A DNA stretch of 64,000 nt from Lotus japonicus (Eukaryota; Streptophyta; Magnoliopsida; Fabales; Fabaceae). Within the stretch, counting starts at the first letter, position 1, and each line of letters begins with the position of its first letter. The notes below the pieces were generated by a model. That model searched no databases and was not told the DNA's origin. It saw nothing but the letters and a program-made list of their open reading frames with translations. Below are positions 33,731 through 47,543 of the stretch, piece after piece. Position numbers and translations under genes: made by a program. The DNA is taken from assembly GCF_012489685.1 (NCBI RefSeq), contig NC_080046.1:59262195-59326194 (forward strand), in the 5' to 3' direction.

Positions 33731-36109
33731 TCCCTGTTGCTAATATCAAAAGTCAAATTAAGACTAGTTTAAGAGGCCCCTTCTCTAATGTCTCAACACT
33801 TTCACTTATGAAGTTTGATTAGCACACTCCCAAAAAAAGAAAAAGTAGATATTAAATTGGAATATAGCTGTTCTGTTTTCACTGAGGTATAGTGTCTTGT
33901 TATGTAAATTTTAACAACTTACTTTGAAGTGGTTTTCTGAGATGTATTGAATGTCAGATTGTTAAATAACGTCCCTTCAAAAGGGTAAGTTTTGCTTTCT
34001 TTTGAAATTTCTGTTACTAATTGATGGTGTGACAACTGCACAAGCTATCTGTTGGACATGTCTATTTGTTGTACATTTGAGAGAACATAATGTGGACCCT
34101 ATTTACATATGTAGTTCATGTATATGATGTTGTGGAAGTTCCATCTTTGGAAATAATTTGCGGGGTGCCCCACTGTAGTGGGGTCTTTTACATTTGCAGA
34201 CCCTTAAACACAGTCATGCTTGGATTTATAAGTTTGAAGTACAACTGAGCATGTGAATCTGAGGTTATTCTATTTTAAGTAGTTTTGAGTTTAAGCCTTG
34301 TATAGGTAAGGTTGTATTTGGATTTAGGTTGAGATCAATTTGAAAGCACATTCAATTCAACAAAAACAAGAAGTTAATTTCACATTTAGAATTTGTATTT
34401 TTCTATTGAAATTGTCCGGTAATGCGTGTAAACCGTAAACCAAACACACAGATGGCATATTTAGTTTTCGGTTTGACTCAATGCAAAGGGGGAAAACCAC
34501 ATCTAATCACACAAATGTTAAAAGTAAGATTTTACCACATCCATGATGATTTCAATGTGAGCTATGTAGTCATTGAGTTCAATGTAAATTTAAACACTTG
34601 TACTAGTACTATATATTAGGGAGTTTTAACATTTATAATCTTTCTATTTATTTGGACCTGGATTGTCTTATATTTATGGTCCCAGCAGATAAAGAAAATT
34701 ACAACAATTATGTGTATCGTGAATAACGTGTTAGGGAGTGCCATCCATATTCATGATGATAGACTAGTGGTAGAGTTGAAGACCTTGGATCACCGAAAAA
34801 TTATTTATGAGATGCCTAACTTTTCGGTTCAAAATGTCCTCTTTACTTTACGTGACAATTAGTCACTTTTTCAAAATGAAGTAATTTATGTATCATTCCC
34901 ATTCTTCATGTGAATAGTACTAATGGGATTATAGATCTGATGTTGACTCTTTCATATGGTATGGCCTGAATGAATTATTTCAAGCCTAAAGATAAGGAGA
35001 GCCTTGTATTAAGCTAAAAAGGGTACATAACTTCTGAAATTGGGAGTGGAGGATTTGAGTTTTTTACAATGAATTGAAAGGTACACATTAAAAAACAATT
35101 CTAAGGATATAGTTTGATAATGTCACCGGAAAGTTTGTTGCTTTGATGTTAAACATGCAATTTTCATAGGAAACTTTAAGCCGTGAAAGTCATTGAGTCA
35201 ATGATGCAACATGTGATTTTGGAGACAAATACACATTTCCATCACCTAGTAAATAGTAATGATGAAAACTTTATCTTTCCTTGGCCAAAACTCAAAATAA
35301 TGATGAAAACTTTAGTTTTAAATTTTCTAAGAGGTTAAGACAGCCGGTATGTTAGGATACACTTTCAACTCATATTAACACACATTTTAATACAAAAATA
35401 AACATTTTTCCAAAGGAACAAAAGATTTTGATTGGATAAAAAAATCTTCACATCTAACCCAACTTTAATACAAACATACCCTTATTTTGGAGTTAAGGAA
35501 TTTTTGGATCCATAAGAGATTGGATCTTTTTATTTTTCTAAACTGAGAAGTGGTCCAACCAGCCAAGCAACATATTGGGTCGGGCTGGGTCTTAGTGTTT
35601 TAGTGGACTGTTAGATATTTGTATGTAATGACTAATGACCTAATGTATAGATTGAGTTGTTGACTTTGACCCAAAAGAAGGTTGTTGACAAGGATATCAA
35701 TAAAACATAATATATTACCATCATTTTTAAATATGTAATCTATATCTATCTATATATATATATGTATGTAAATGAGACTTGAGTTTTTTTGCTCTCTTTT
35801 ACATTAAATGCATTAAATAGTAAAACATTTCTTTTATATTAATACCTTTAATAATAAAATAAAAAATATATGTAAATGAGACTTGAGTTTTTTTGCTCTT
35901 CTTTACATTAAATTCATTAAATAGTAAAACAAGTTGGCCAGTTCATGTCATTTTTAAGGTAAAAATTGAGTTATATGATATGTCCATTCTTATAATTTAT
36001 TTTTACTCACTTATTAATCTCTTTACTATTTCTATCACATCATTTATCATATCATTTATTTTTTTGCTCTTGTGTGCAAGTTACTATGTTATGATATTTT
36101 GTTCATATG
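33731..36109. other. Intergenic: 3' UTR and AT-rich spacer
   Basis: Only short open frames, none with a domain. A small hairpin (GCCCCAC / GTGGGG) lies near 34167-34186. A local duplication near 35767 is listed separately. No gene is seen. Confidence 0.6.
35767..35931. repeat. Direct duplication of about 60 bp
   Basis: GTAAATGAGACTTGAGTTTT and the sequence through TTTACATTAAAT and AAATAGTAAAAC occurs at about 35767-35826 and again at about 35870-35931, with a few differences. The copies are separated by about 45 bp of AT-rich sequence. Confidence 0.75.
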
Positions 36110-37151
36110 AGATGAACGTGATAGGCTTAGGGCCTAATGATGATGACTGACTTGCATGACATGCATTGTGGACCAAGTGACCTAGACTGGACTTGGTTGG
36201 CCACAACTAGTGACCTGGACTGGGCTAGTCGATGGTGACATTCAAGGGATGGACCTGAACAAAGGACGAACGTGAAACGACAGTGCATTGGAGAGGTCCA
36301 ACCCCGATCATCAAGTTGATGGGCAGCGGTGCGTTGGAGGTGTCCAACCCCGATCGTGGAGTCGTGTTCGTCCTGCCTTTCCATGAGGGATCGGCTTATG
36401 GATATCCGAAGCGTCTGCATGCATGCGCACGAGCATTGACTAACAATAACTTAGAGCTATGAGATAGTTCCCTATACTTGTGAAACTTAGAACTTAATAT
36501 AGTTCTCATATTGTGAATGTTAGCTTAGGGAAGAATTTGTGATTGGTAGGGTAGTATGCTCTACTTATGATGTGTGTGTGTGTGTTAGAAGTTGACTCTT
36601 TCTTGTTTGCTTGTTTGCGTGTTTTTTGTTTGGGGCGCCTAACGCGTAGACAACAAGCATGCGTGTGACCAGTCGTGATGCGGTCCTATACTTGCTTGAT
36701 GTAGATGACGACAAAGCTTGGGACATCGACCTCGTGACTGATGGTTCAGTTATGGATCGACAAGAGCAAAGGATACATGACAATATGATGCAAGCATCGG
36801 AGGAGGCCTTGGAGGCACGTGGACCTATGAGTCGGGTATTGAGTGTGATAATTGAGTCTGTACTGGGGGTGAGCCGAGTTTGTTTATAGGGTTCGAACCT
36901 AACCTAGAGACCTTCTTGTTGTGTTGGCTCGGGGGCGGTCGAACACTAGTTTAATCATTATGTTTTAATTTGAAAGAATCATTGTACGTTTTCAAAGCTT
37001 TTATTAATAAAATGTATTATTCAGTCTATTTCTCCAGTTACTACTTCTTTATTTGTAAGCTATGTTTCGAAAAGGTTTTTATTTCGGCTAAAATTTACCC
37101 ACGTTTTCGAAAAAGATTTACAAAGTGACTCCCGAGATTTTGGGATGTTAC
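36110..37151. mobile_element. Probable LTR-retrotransposon remnant
   Basis: This block is clearly more GC-rich than its surroundings and has repeated phrases (GTCCAACCCCGATC at about 36296 and 36344). It ends CCCGAGATTTTGGGATGTTACA, a tail often seen at plant Gypsy LTRs. Small frames at 36127-36420 and 36659-36889 have no recognised domain. No target duplication was found, so boundaries and family are uncertain. Confidence 0.35.
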
Positions 37152-37310
37152 ATGCGGTGTCCAATGTCCTACTTTTTGAAGATTAGCTGTGTCAAGGTAT
37201 TAGTGTCGTGTCGGAATCAGTGTTTCATATGTTTAAATAATATGATGTCATGCATTTGTTAATATTTGTGGCTGATTTGATAATTTTGAACTGTGAGTCT
37301 GATACTTCTA

Positions 37311-37514
<204 letters not shown>

Positions 37515-37770
37515 CTACTAGTTTCACCCCTTTCCTCTTCTTCAATGATTTTAAAGTTTATATTTTTAGCTAATGATATTAAAAACCTTGCAATGCTCAA
37601 ATCAATGATATTAAGGAGAATTAAACATGTACCACTTAAACAACTCATGTGTTTGATAATCACAGTTTAATTAATAATAAAAATAGTAATCAATATCATA
37701 AATATGATTATACCAAATTCCAATTACAGAGATAAGGAGTATCGAAGCTTCACTTCTTTTGCTTCATTCC

Positions 37771-37773
<3 letters not shown>

Positions 37774-37813
<40 letters not shown>
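37774..37813. repeat. (CT)n microsatellite, about 20 units
   Basis: An uninterrupted CT run about 280 bp before the ATG of the RBR gene. Such tracts are common in plant 5' UTRs and core promoters, so it may belong to the leader of that gene. Confidence 0.9.
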
Positions 37814-37817
<4 letters not shown>

Positions 37818-38090
37818 ACCTACTGTGTACCTTGGATGATGAAAGTCAATGACGTAGTGGCTCCGTTTCAATTCGATCTTCTTCTCTCTTCCTCTCTTTG
37901 GTGAATCAGATTTCTGAATCACATGGTGAAAAATCTTCACTTCTTCTTAAGGATTTTGATTCATCAATTGGAGAACCCAAAAGGGCTAGTACTTGTTGCA
38001 AATCAAAGAAAAATCAGATTTTGAGATCGATTTCGTTGATGGGTCATGCTGAAAAATTCTAGGTGAAATCTCAGGTAATTTGCTGGGAAA

Positions 38091-41000
38091 ATGGAAGATC
38101 AAGCTGTTAATGTTGTTGTAAGAGAGGAAGAAGAAGAAGAAGAAGTTGAAGAATTTTGCAGTTGCTGTGAAGATGAAGATTTGGAAGCATGGAAGGAAAC
38201 TGAGGAGCCAGTGGGTGTGGAAGGCTTGAAGGATGAGCTTGATGAATTTTCTGTAAGATTGTTTTTTAAGGGGGTGTCAATAGCTAAGGTTGAGAATTCT
38301 GGGTTTTCTGGAATTGGAGTGTTTATGGAAAGATCAGCAAGTCTTCCTGCTATAAGGGTGCAGAAAAAGCTTGAATTTTATGCAGAGGAGCCTGTAGTTG
38401 ACTGCTTGGCACTCATGGATGGTTTGCTGGAAGCTGTGAAGAACAAGATCCACAAGGTTTATGCTTTCACAGATTCTGAGTTGTTGTATAATCAGGTTAG
38501 CTTTCAGTGTTTAATCTTGTTATTTCTTAGTTTTCATTTTCTTATTGCATCTAGTATGTATGTTACTATGTTCTATATTTCTCAACCATCCTATTTGATT
38601 TTTCCTTTTTGAGCTTCATTCATTTGTATATAGAATTGTTTTAGAGGTTTGTGTTCTAGGCTTGTAGCAGCCACACCATGTTTCAATTTGAACATTACAA
38701 TACTTTTCTCCATTAAAGCTGAAAGGGATACATTTTTATTTAGTGAATGTTTGGAAATCTTTCTACAATTGATTCTACTATCAGAATCAATTCTGGGGAG
38801 AAGTTCATGTTACTAGCTTCTGAATTTCAGTTGATTAGGAGAAAGGGAAGTTGATGCAAACATGAACTTAGCCTTTTTCTTGTAACTTGTAAGTAATGGG
38901 AATGGTTTGTGGTCAAGGAGGATTGATTTACCATTTGAATATAAGGAGATAGCCTACACTCCAATTTTGTGCGAAGAAGACAGTAATTGACATTGCTTTT
39001 ACATGTGCCACTAGCCTCTAATAATTCTGTAATGTGCATTTGTGTGTGTGTTTTCCCGATCACCTATCATTAACTATCATTTTCTTAATGTGAATATTTT
39101 TGGACAGATAACATCTGAAAAAGAATTGGACATGCCACTTTTGATGGCTCTGAAAGGAAGGATTTTGGAACATGCCAAGAATTTTGAAACTTTTGCTCTG
39201 AAACTCATACCTGGCACCCTTCTCGAGCAGCCGCTGCAGCTGGCTAAAGTAGCTATTGGACTTGTCACCTTCCCTGTCTATGGTGAGAGATTGCTTGAGA
39301 ACTGTTCTATTTGTTGTGATGAGAAGCCAGTGTCTTTTATGGTTACATTGAAATGTTCACACAAGTTCTGTTCACATTGCTTGAGATCCTATGCTGATGG
39401 TAAAGTACAATCCTGTCAAGTCCCTATGAGATGTCCTCAACCAGGATGCAAATATTGCATCTCTGCAACTGAGTGCAAGTTTTTTCTTCCATTTACGTCC
39501 TTTGAATCTTTGGAGAAAGCCCTTTCAGAAGCAAGTATTGCCAAGTCAGATAGAATTTACTGTCCATATCCAAACTGCTCTGTTCTACTTGATCCTAGCG
39601 AATGTTTATCAGCTAGGGCCAGTTCATCTAGTCAGTCAGACAATTCTTGTGTCGAGTGTTCTGTTTGTCGGAGGTTTATCTGCGTGGAATGTGAGGTTCC
39701 TTGGCATTCTTCTATGAGCTGTGAAGAATACCAGATTCTGCCAGTGGAGGAGAGGGATGCTTCTGACATTACCTTGCATCGTCTTGCTCAGAACAAAAGA
39801 TGGAAGCGTTGTCAGCAATGTCGTAGAATGATTGAGCTTGCTCAAGGTTGTTACCACATGACATGCTGGTAAGATACAACTGCTCTTTATGAAAATAAAA
39901 AGTTTTTTATTAATTTTAAATCTATTTCATTATATAGTCTAATAATGCAGATCTGAAACATACTTAAATGCTGGCAGTCAAAAAGTATATATTGAAAGTT
40001 GAATAACATAGCTTATAAAGTTTACATGAATAAAATTGAGAAGCCTTCCTATAAAGACAAGTTTTGCGTGCAAGTTCTGTTTCTTTGTAGAATTGCATTT
40101 CCTTATCATAGTATCCTAAGAACCTGTATTCTCTAAAAATGTAAAATAAAAATGTCTGGTATAGACCTTAATTAAAATTCTGTTTGAGAGTTAAAAACAT
40201 TTGAAATTTGAATGTAATTTAACCACGGAATAAAGACCCTGGCACATTTATATGATAACTTTAGACCTAAGGAAATGAACATTCGTCTTGATTCCCTCGT
40301 TGTGTCTGCACAATTTAGGCCTCAGTATCAGTTTCAGATTGCTCTATTCAATGTAATTTATGGCCTGATGCGGCAGATTCGAACTGGTTTGGTCCTCTAG
40401 GTTACAAATACATGGTGGGTGCTAGAATAGTATATATTTTGTGAACAGGGGTATCAGAATGATAAACTCCTCTTCCCTTTTTAACTATTGTGAAAACAAA
40501 TTAGAGTTGTAAAACTAAAGCCAAAAAAATTAGAACTCAGGGCATGTTTGGTTTTGTTAAACATTTTCTATTTTCATTGATAATTTACGGGAAAAGGTGA
40601 AAATGATTTATTTCTTATTTCCAAAGAATTGTGCTGGAAATATTGTTTTTTCCATTTCCTGTTCAAATCTCTGACAGTAGGAAAGTAAGTGGAGAAAAAT
40701 CTTTCTTGCTGCACTATTGAATTGAAACAATAGACATGTGATCATAGATGACTAACTGGTTGTGTCGGCATGTTCAATCTTTTTCCGAAAATCATAAAAT
40801 ATATAAAGCTTGCACTATTACTAAATTTGAATATGGTTTGGAATGCAAAAGGCCAATTGAATGGATATTTTGGAAGATAGTAGAGTCGATTGATGAGGGG
40901 AGATGGGATGTAGGGTTGGAAAATAGTTTTGTGCTCCAGATACTTCATGATTTGAAGGCTTGAGAAGACTATAGTTGAGTTCTACCGTGATTCTGCAGAA

Positions 41001-42119
41001 GGAATCATTCTAAGACGAGTAAAGAAGGAATCATTACGAAAAATATTCCAAATTTTTAGTTGGGATTGCAAAAGGAAAATTTTGAACTTCTGAGGCTTTT
41101 CTTACGACTGTTAGTATTATGAGTTTAGGGTGATAAAGATGATGAGTGTTTGAAACTGTGTAAGGGGATATGATCACTACTGAAATTCACTGGCAGTGAG
41201 GAATGAAGTGGAGTGATGCATAGAACACTCGGTAGTCATACCGGTTAAGCACTTAATCTCTATCAAAGTAATAATTTCATCATCTGAAATTGCTTAAGTA
41301 TATTACTCAAGTTTTCCAAATCGAAAATGGAATTAAATCCCTGAAATTAGGCTCAACCCTTGACTGTAGGATTGGATTCAAGCCTATATGTCCTTTATGC
41401 TCAATTTTATTGGTATGTATTTACATGTTTATAAAGCTAGTTATCCATTTAATATCATATTACCAGAGAGGTAGTATATAAGATTTATGATTCAAATAAT
41501 AGCCTTTGTATGTTGATAACTTTGTTCTTAGATTTGAGATATGATGCATGTTTGGTGATGATATGATACATTGTTGAAAAGTTCTTAGATTCACATGTTT
41601 GATTTATCCCTTCCTACGATTTATCACATACGTTCCTAGAGAAATTGAGCCAACAAAAAACCCCACTTTCAGTTGTAGCTTAAAATTTCTAATAGTTTTC
41701 AATTAATTTGTTATAATTTCAGGTGTGGGCACGAGTTCTGCTATTCTTGTGGCGCGGAGTATAGAGATGGCCAACAGACATGTCATTGTGCATTTTGGGA
41801 TGAGGACAACTCACAAGACTCCTTGACACACTCTCTTCAAGAATCAGAACAATGGGCATGTGAGACTTTCCATTCCTTCTCCATGATCATGGATCAATAC
41901 TCAGACCAAGAAAGATCTCACCTCGCGCTTTTACAAAGGTTCCTGGCTGGTGATTCTGGTCTTAGTGACCATAATCCCCGCCAATCTCCTCCCCGCTTTA
42001 CAGACTCGTACGTAGACCCCATGAAAGATCTTCATCAACTTCCATGGCTAGAGAGATTTGTGTCTGTGATAAGTGATAACTACTATGAAGATTACCATGC
42101 TAGATCCTACACTACCTAA
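38091..42119 (+). CDS. RBR (RING-IBR-RING) E3 ubiquitin ligase with N-terminal RNase H-like domain
   Basis: Three exons (38091-38495, 39108-39868, 41723-42119) join in frame to 520 residues; the last intron is 1.85 kb. After an acidic leader (residues 1-50), residues of about 50-180 resemble the RNase H-like RVT_3 fold (SVRLFFKGVSIAKVENSGFS, VYAFTDSELLYNQ) found in a plant subgroup of RBR ligases. RING1 starts at Cys201 (CSICCDEKPV, CSHKFCSHCLRSY) and IBR near Cys287 (CPYPNCSVLLDP, CRRFICVECEVPWH). RING2 starts near Cys370 (CQQCRRMIELAQGCYHMTCW, CGHEFCYSCG). By alignment with HHARI, Cys383 in QGCYHM should carry the ubiquitin thioester. RBR enzymes accept ubiquitin from an E2 before passing it to substrate. 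The substrate is unknown. No defect is seen. Confidence 0.92.
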
Positions 42120-45100
42120 TTAGTTCATCAACTTACAAATCTCAAACTGAGCTTTGAAAGGATGTGAAAAGAGTTTCTCACTCTGTCCACTTCTCATCAT
42201 GAGGTATAGCAACATTTACATCATGCAAATTCTTATATCAAGGTGAAGAATCTGTTCATGATGATTTTCTTTAAAGAAAGAATAAGAAAGAGGAACATTG
42301 GAAGAGAAAACAGTTGCTTTTTGTTGGGGCTTGGGTAAGAATACAATGATGGCCAAATGAAAGAAACTCATGATTTTATTTTTCATCACTGGATGCCCCT
42401 AGATTTAGTGCATGTGTGAAAATTCTTCTATGATTGATTTTAAAGTCAGAATTAATCATGGGGAAAAACTTCCTTGTGTATTTTCTGGTTGTCCGAATTG
42501 ATTGGAAAACGAAGTTGATCCAAACATGCTATTGAGTATGCTTGCTTACACTATCCTACTCCATGGCTAACTAATTGTTAAACAGAATTACCTATTCACA
42601 TCATCATTATGAACTTGTTAACCATTTTATTGAGTCAATTTAACTCTTAAAAGGAAATAACACAATTTTTTATTCATTTGAAATAACCAACATGGTTCTC
42701 ATGTCAACTCATCGTTCAAACAAGTCACTTAGTTGTGTAAATCAACCTAACCTTGGCCCTTGTAATTTTATCAGCACCTATGTTGCTTGATATTTTTTTA
42801 TTAAGCTTAGTGATCAGTGTATATTGTGGTATGGGCTACAAATTATCTATCAAAGTGCCTATTTGCCAAAGAATAATGTTACTCACACACCTCTCTTTTG
42901 AGGTGTGTGAGGTGAAATGATGAGAGAGATAGGAAGAAAAGAAAAAGTAAGGGAGAGAAAGTATGAGATGTGATAGATGGTAAGAGGAGAGAGATAGAAA
43001 CAAAAAGAGGTGGAAATGAAGTGTTTTAAAAATGAGGTGTGTATATATCATTACTCATTTGCCAAAATAGTTTCGGCCCCATATTTGAGTGTGGAATTGA
43101 GTTTGAAATTTGAGGTTGTTGATTTTAAATTTTACATATAGAAGTCATTTTGGATTTACATTACAGTCACATTTGAGATTTACATTACAATCACATTTGA
43201 CAATTATATTAAAAAATAACTTTTTTTGGTGTGCATCAAGAGCATCTTGAGCCAACAACAAAATAGTAATTGATCTTAGCGATTTATGTATTTGTGAAGT
43301 CATCCAAATTGAGGGCATGTTTAAAACCAATTGTCATTCAATTAAAGCAAATGAATTAATGGAAAAAAACTGTGTGAACAGATACAATACACCTGGTTGA
43401 TTTAGCTTCAAGCAGAAATGTGGAATTGTTAATGTTCAAAGTTCAAACCACGTGAATGAAGTGGATCTCAGATCAAAAATCAAAATTGGGATGAAATGAC
43501 CCAACTTGGGAGAAGAACAAGACATAAGGTCAAGTTTTCAAAGACATAACTTCCGTGTTGAAAATGTTGATCCATAAGGTCAAGTTTTCAAAGACTCGGT
43601 TTTCTTCTCAGTTCTTTTTCTTATTTAAATTGAAACATTTTGTGTCTTATCATGTTTACTAACATTTCTTCTTTAAATAAATGATGTTGGGAGGTAGATA
43701 TTCAAAGTGTCCAACTTGCTGATGAAATGTTGAGATGAAGTGGTTTTGTGAAGATATCTACTAAATGATGGTTACACTATGTCTCCCCCTCCCCTGCATT
43801 ACACAATAGGAGAATGCTACCATGTCCTGCATGTTGAGAAGATTTGGTTAACCATTACATAAAGCTCATCTAATCAGTAATCACATTACAATACTGTAGG
43901 AGAACAAGTAATTAATAAAAAATAACATCTTCTACAGAATGCCTGAAAATGCCAAGAGATTAAATTATTTACCCAAAAAATAAATAAACAAAAAAACAAT
44001 TACTGGATCTTGATAAATCAATGCAGTAGTAGCTAGTGTTGAGCGGATGGAGAGCAGATGAAGGTGGTAAATTTTAAATTGCAATTATTATAAAGGGTGT
44101 ATTTGGAATTTGAAAATATTACATGGACAAGAAAACCACTCAACTTCATACTATTCCATGGCCCATGCTAGCATTGTGCTGAAGTGAATGAAAGGGAAAG
44201 GAGAGAAAATGAAGGATTGATGGGGATCAAGTTGGTGGTGGCCTGGTCAGTGGGGACAATATTGCTGTACTAATGAGTAGTATTTCTTTCTGTATTTGGA
44301 TTTGGAAGGAGAGGACAGTTTTCTGAGGAAGACACACAAACCAACCCCACTTTCAAAACATTAACTCATGCTAGCTATCAGATTATTATTGTCATCATCA
44401 GGCTGTCCTGCCCCTTTCTGCTTTTAAGCCAAAAACAACCCAATCCCCAAGACACTCTGAATATAAATAAATAAGTCACTTATGATTTTGCACAATCATA
44501 GTATATTATTTTAAGGGGTTAATGATTCCCCTAAAATATGGTGAATTAAATTTAGTCTCTCTAAAAAACTACTTCATTAACATTATTGAGACTCAAAACT
44601 ATAAATTTTCTTGAAGAGAGGAAATCAGATTCTTCCATATTTTAAGAGACTAAAATATATTTAATCTTTTTTAAAAAACAAGTGCCTTCATTATCACTGA
44701 GCTCTACAAATTTTGTCGACATTAATTACTTGATGCCTTTTTATGTGTGAAGCTTAGGTCTGCCATGTCATAGATGTTGTCTCATACTCTCATGCATGTT
44801 TTCAGATTACCCCAACTTAACTTTCATAACACTCACTGACACAAGCCACTTTTTGCTATCTTCCCATTTGTTTTGTTTTATTATGCCTCTTCTTTCTTTC
44901 TTTCTCTCTCGGTTCCAACTTCCAAAGCTGAGCCTGCGTGCGTGGTCCTAATCAGCTAGCTCAGGATTCAGACTTCACGTTGTCTTCTGACTATTCCCAT
45001 CTACTCTCCATGGCATCTTCAATTTAATCAGGCTCTGGTCATATATAAATGTTTCCCTGTTACGGCAAAAGTTAACAATCAAAAACTAATGACTCTCATC

Positions 45101-45342
45101 GATCCATGATGTCGTTCTTTCTTGATTCTAATTAAATGCTGCGTATATCAGATAGAGTGAGTGATGCTAGCTAGCTACATGGCTCGAAAGTTGTGGAAAC
45201 TTATAGGAAAGGGACAGGAGAGTTACTATGATATTTACATGTGCACTTGTGCAATGCAATTTTTTTTTTCTCATGGATATATAAGTAATTCTATAGTCTA
45301 TAATTTGGGATATTTTTTAATAATACAAAAAATATATATTAT
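42120..45342. other. Intergenic, repeat-bearing
   Basis: Holds the RBR 3' UTR, one MITE, a short duplicated motif (ATTTACATTACA at about 43155 and 43178), and a second duplication (CATAAGGTCAAGTTTTCAAA at 43525 and 43575). Small frames, such as 45161-45463, have no domain. No gene is seen. Confidence 0.55.
42868..43060. mobile_element. MITE with ACACACCTC ends
   Basis: The left end reads AATGTTACTCACACACCTC and the right end GAGGTGTGTATATATCATT, an inverted pair. The purine-rich middle (GAGAGATAG, GGAGAGAAAG) is typical of a family of short plant elements. The exact target duplication could not be fixed. Confidence 0.6.
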
Positions 45343-45864
45343 TGTTGAGAATTGGCTCATTCGGGGAAACAGATGGCTAGGTCATATGCGCTGGATTCGC
45401 AGGGCATATGGCGTGCGAACATTAGATTTGTTAAGTAGCCCAAGGCATATGTGTTGGCGTTGACGAAAATTGATGAGATCTGGGGCACAACGCTGAGTCC
45501 TGAGGCACGAGCACTGGGGCTCACTGATTTCTATTTTGTTAAATCTTTAGTCTATTTGGATTTGATTTAGGGGATTGTGATAGAGTTTATAGGGATTTTA
45601 TTGTAAAATAATGATCAATAGAATCCACTATAAAAGGATAACATTGTAACCCTAAAGTAACACGAGACATTTGTGCAATTGAGAGAAACTGCAATTGCTG
45701 AGTGATTGATTATACAAATCAATAAAGAGAGCTATAACTACTCTATAGCCGCAGAAGTAGACATAATTTACCGAACTGTGTGAACAAAGTTTTCTATGTT
45801 TGTTCTTATCACTTTACATTCTCGCTCTATTATACTCTATGTAATCCAAGAGCTTTTCCCAACA
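45343..45864. mobile_element. Solo LTR, 522 bp, with 5-bp TSD
   Basis: The element starts TGTTGAGAATTGG and ends TTTTCCCAACA, TG...CA ends extended as an inverted TGTTG/CAACA pair. ATTAT stands on both sides (45338-45342 and 45865-45869). A TATA-like CTATAAAAGG lies near 45628. No retroviral-type coding sequence or second LTR is adjacent, so this is a solo LTR left by recombination, probably of a Copia element. Confidence 0.88.
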
Positions 45865-47543
45865 ATTATCAAAAAATGCAAAGGCTGGGTACCAAGAGTT
45901 TGCACAATCACCACTATAAAAAAGCAAATTAGCGAGGGACAAATTCCATGAGAAATTATTTTAATGCTTTCAAAACAAGTCTTATTACAATTTCAAGATT
46001 GACCGTTTAGTCATATTCATTTACCTTGTTTTTTTATAAGTTACAGATGATCTTTTCAGTGAGAAATTACCAATGTGCTTGGTTGTCGTAATTTATTTTT
46101 TGTGCAAAAAAATCGTCTAAATGCGAACAAAAATGTTACTTTCTTTATCCGAAGAAAAAAAAAACGTTCTACAACCTTTAAAATGTACTCATAATTTCGG
46201 GACTCATGTATAAGTTTTTTTTACGTATCCTTACATTTTCATTTATTTATGTTATTAATGAAAATAATATTATGTAATCAGAACAAGTCTACCCTACTAA
46301 ATAGACATTTTTTTATAATCTAAGCTATTTTTTTAGTTAATCGGACTTTTTAAAATGTCTGAATCAAACATTTTAAATAAATTAAATAGGTTAGGTCAGA
46401 TTGCGACTCCCTAAAGGTTGTCGGCTCTGACCTACTTCCATGCATATGGCCTCAAACATCAAGCCCTAAAAACTTCATTTGGATTACACTTGGTTTGTCA
46501 GCAACAAAATGATCGAGATTCAAAATAGGTAGTGAAGATGGAAGGAGTCTGAGTTTTCAGTTTCAATTGCCAATTTGCCATGTATCCATGTTTCTCCAAT
46601 ATATTATACCATGCATATATATGCTTGCGATTTCTCTCCTCGACCACTGTAAAATTTCCCACGAAATTGCCATGTATCCAAGTTTCTCCAATTGATATTA
46701 TACCATGCATATATATGCTTTGCGACCTCTCTCCTCACTGTAAAATTTTCCACAAATAATGTTGTACGTAATTTCTCTATCGCCGATGTTGTTGTTTTCC
46801 TCTTTGTTTGTGAACATGAATATGAATTATCTTCTTCTCTATTGCTGATGCATTATTAATTTTGGATCGTTGTTTGTTTATGATCTGATAGTAATGAAGA
46901 TGTCCCTTTCTAACCGTGCATAAATTGTTTACAATATTGCAGCTAGCGTCGTAGTAGTGTGAAATGTCGCTAGCTAGCTAGCTGATGAACAACGTGGTTC
47001 TCAATTTCTGTTCACGCATTAGCATTATAGCAATAGCATAGAGATAATAGTACATATATTGTGGGACTACTGCAATTGTGTCAGACAGTCCCTCTGATTC
47101 TGATGTCTCACTCACTCTCTACTTGAAAATGGAATATCACATGCATTGCCCAACAACACATGCTGAATATATAGCTACCACTTACCCGTTACCCCACCTT
47201 GTTTTGTAGGACTATTCGATTCTATTGGACACTAGTCCACGGTCCACCCATTTAATTTCCCAGCACCGTATATATTGGTTTTGGAACCACATCTCCAAGT
47301 CCAACCAATATATATTCCCCCTAACCGAGATAAATTTAATAAAGTAATGGACAAAATTAACAACAACAAAAAAATAAACATAGAGAATATGGCAAATGAT
47401 CCACCCCACAACCCAAATTAGAGCTAATTAGTGATCACTAGAAGAAATCGTGGTTAAGAAGAGAGTGTGTTTTACTCTTTTTTGTAAGAATGGATTTTAT
47501 GTCAAAAGCAAAAGGCCAAAAGAATATGGTATAGTGGACTTAA
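45865..47543. other. Intergenic, AT-rich
   Basis: Apart from a tandem duplication at 46572-46755, I see nothing but AT-rich spacer and meaningless short frames. Confidence 0.6.
46572..46755. repeat. Tandem duplication, two copies of about 92 bp
   Basis: TTGCCATGTATCCA through TTTCTCCAAT, ATACCATGCATATATATGCT and CACTGTAAAATTT occurs at about 46572-46664 and again at about 46665-46755 with small differences, so the two copies sit head to tail. The palindrome ATGCATATATATGC lies inside each unit. Confidence 0.8.
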
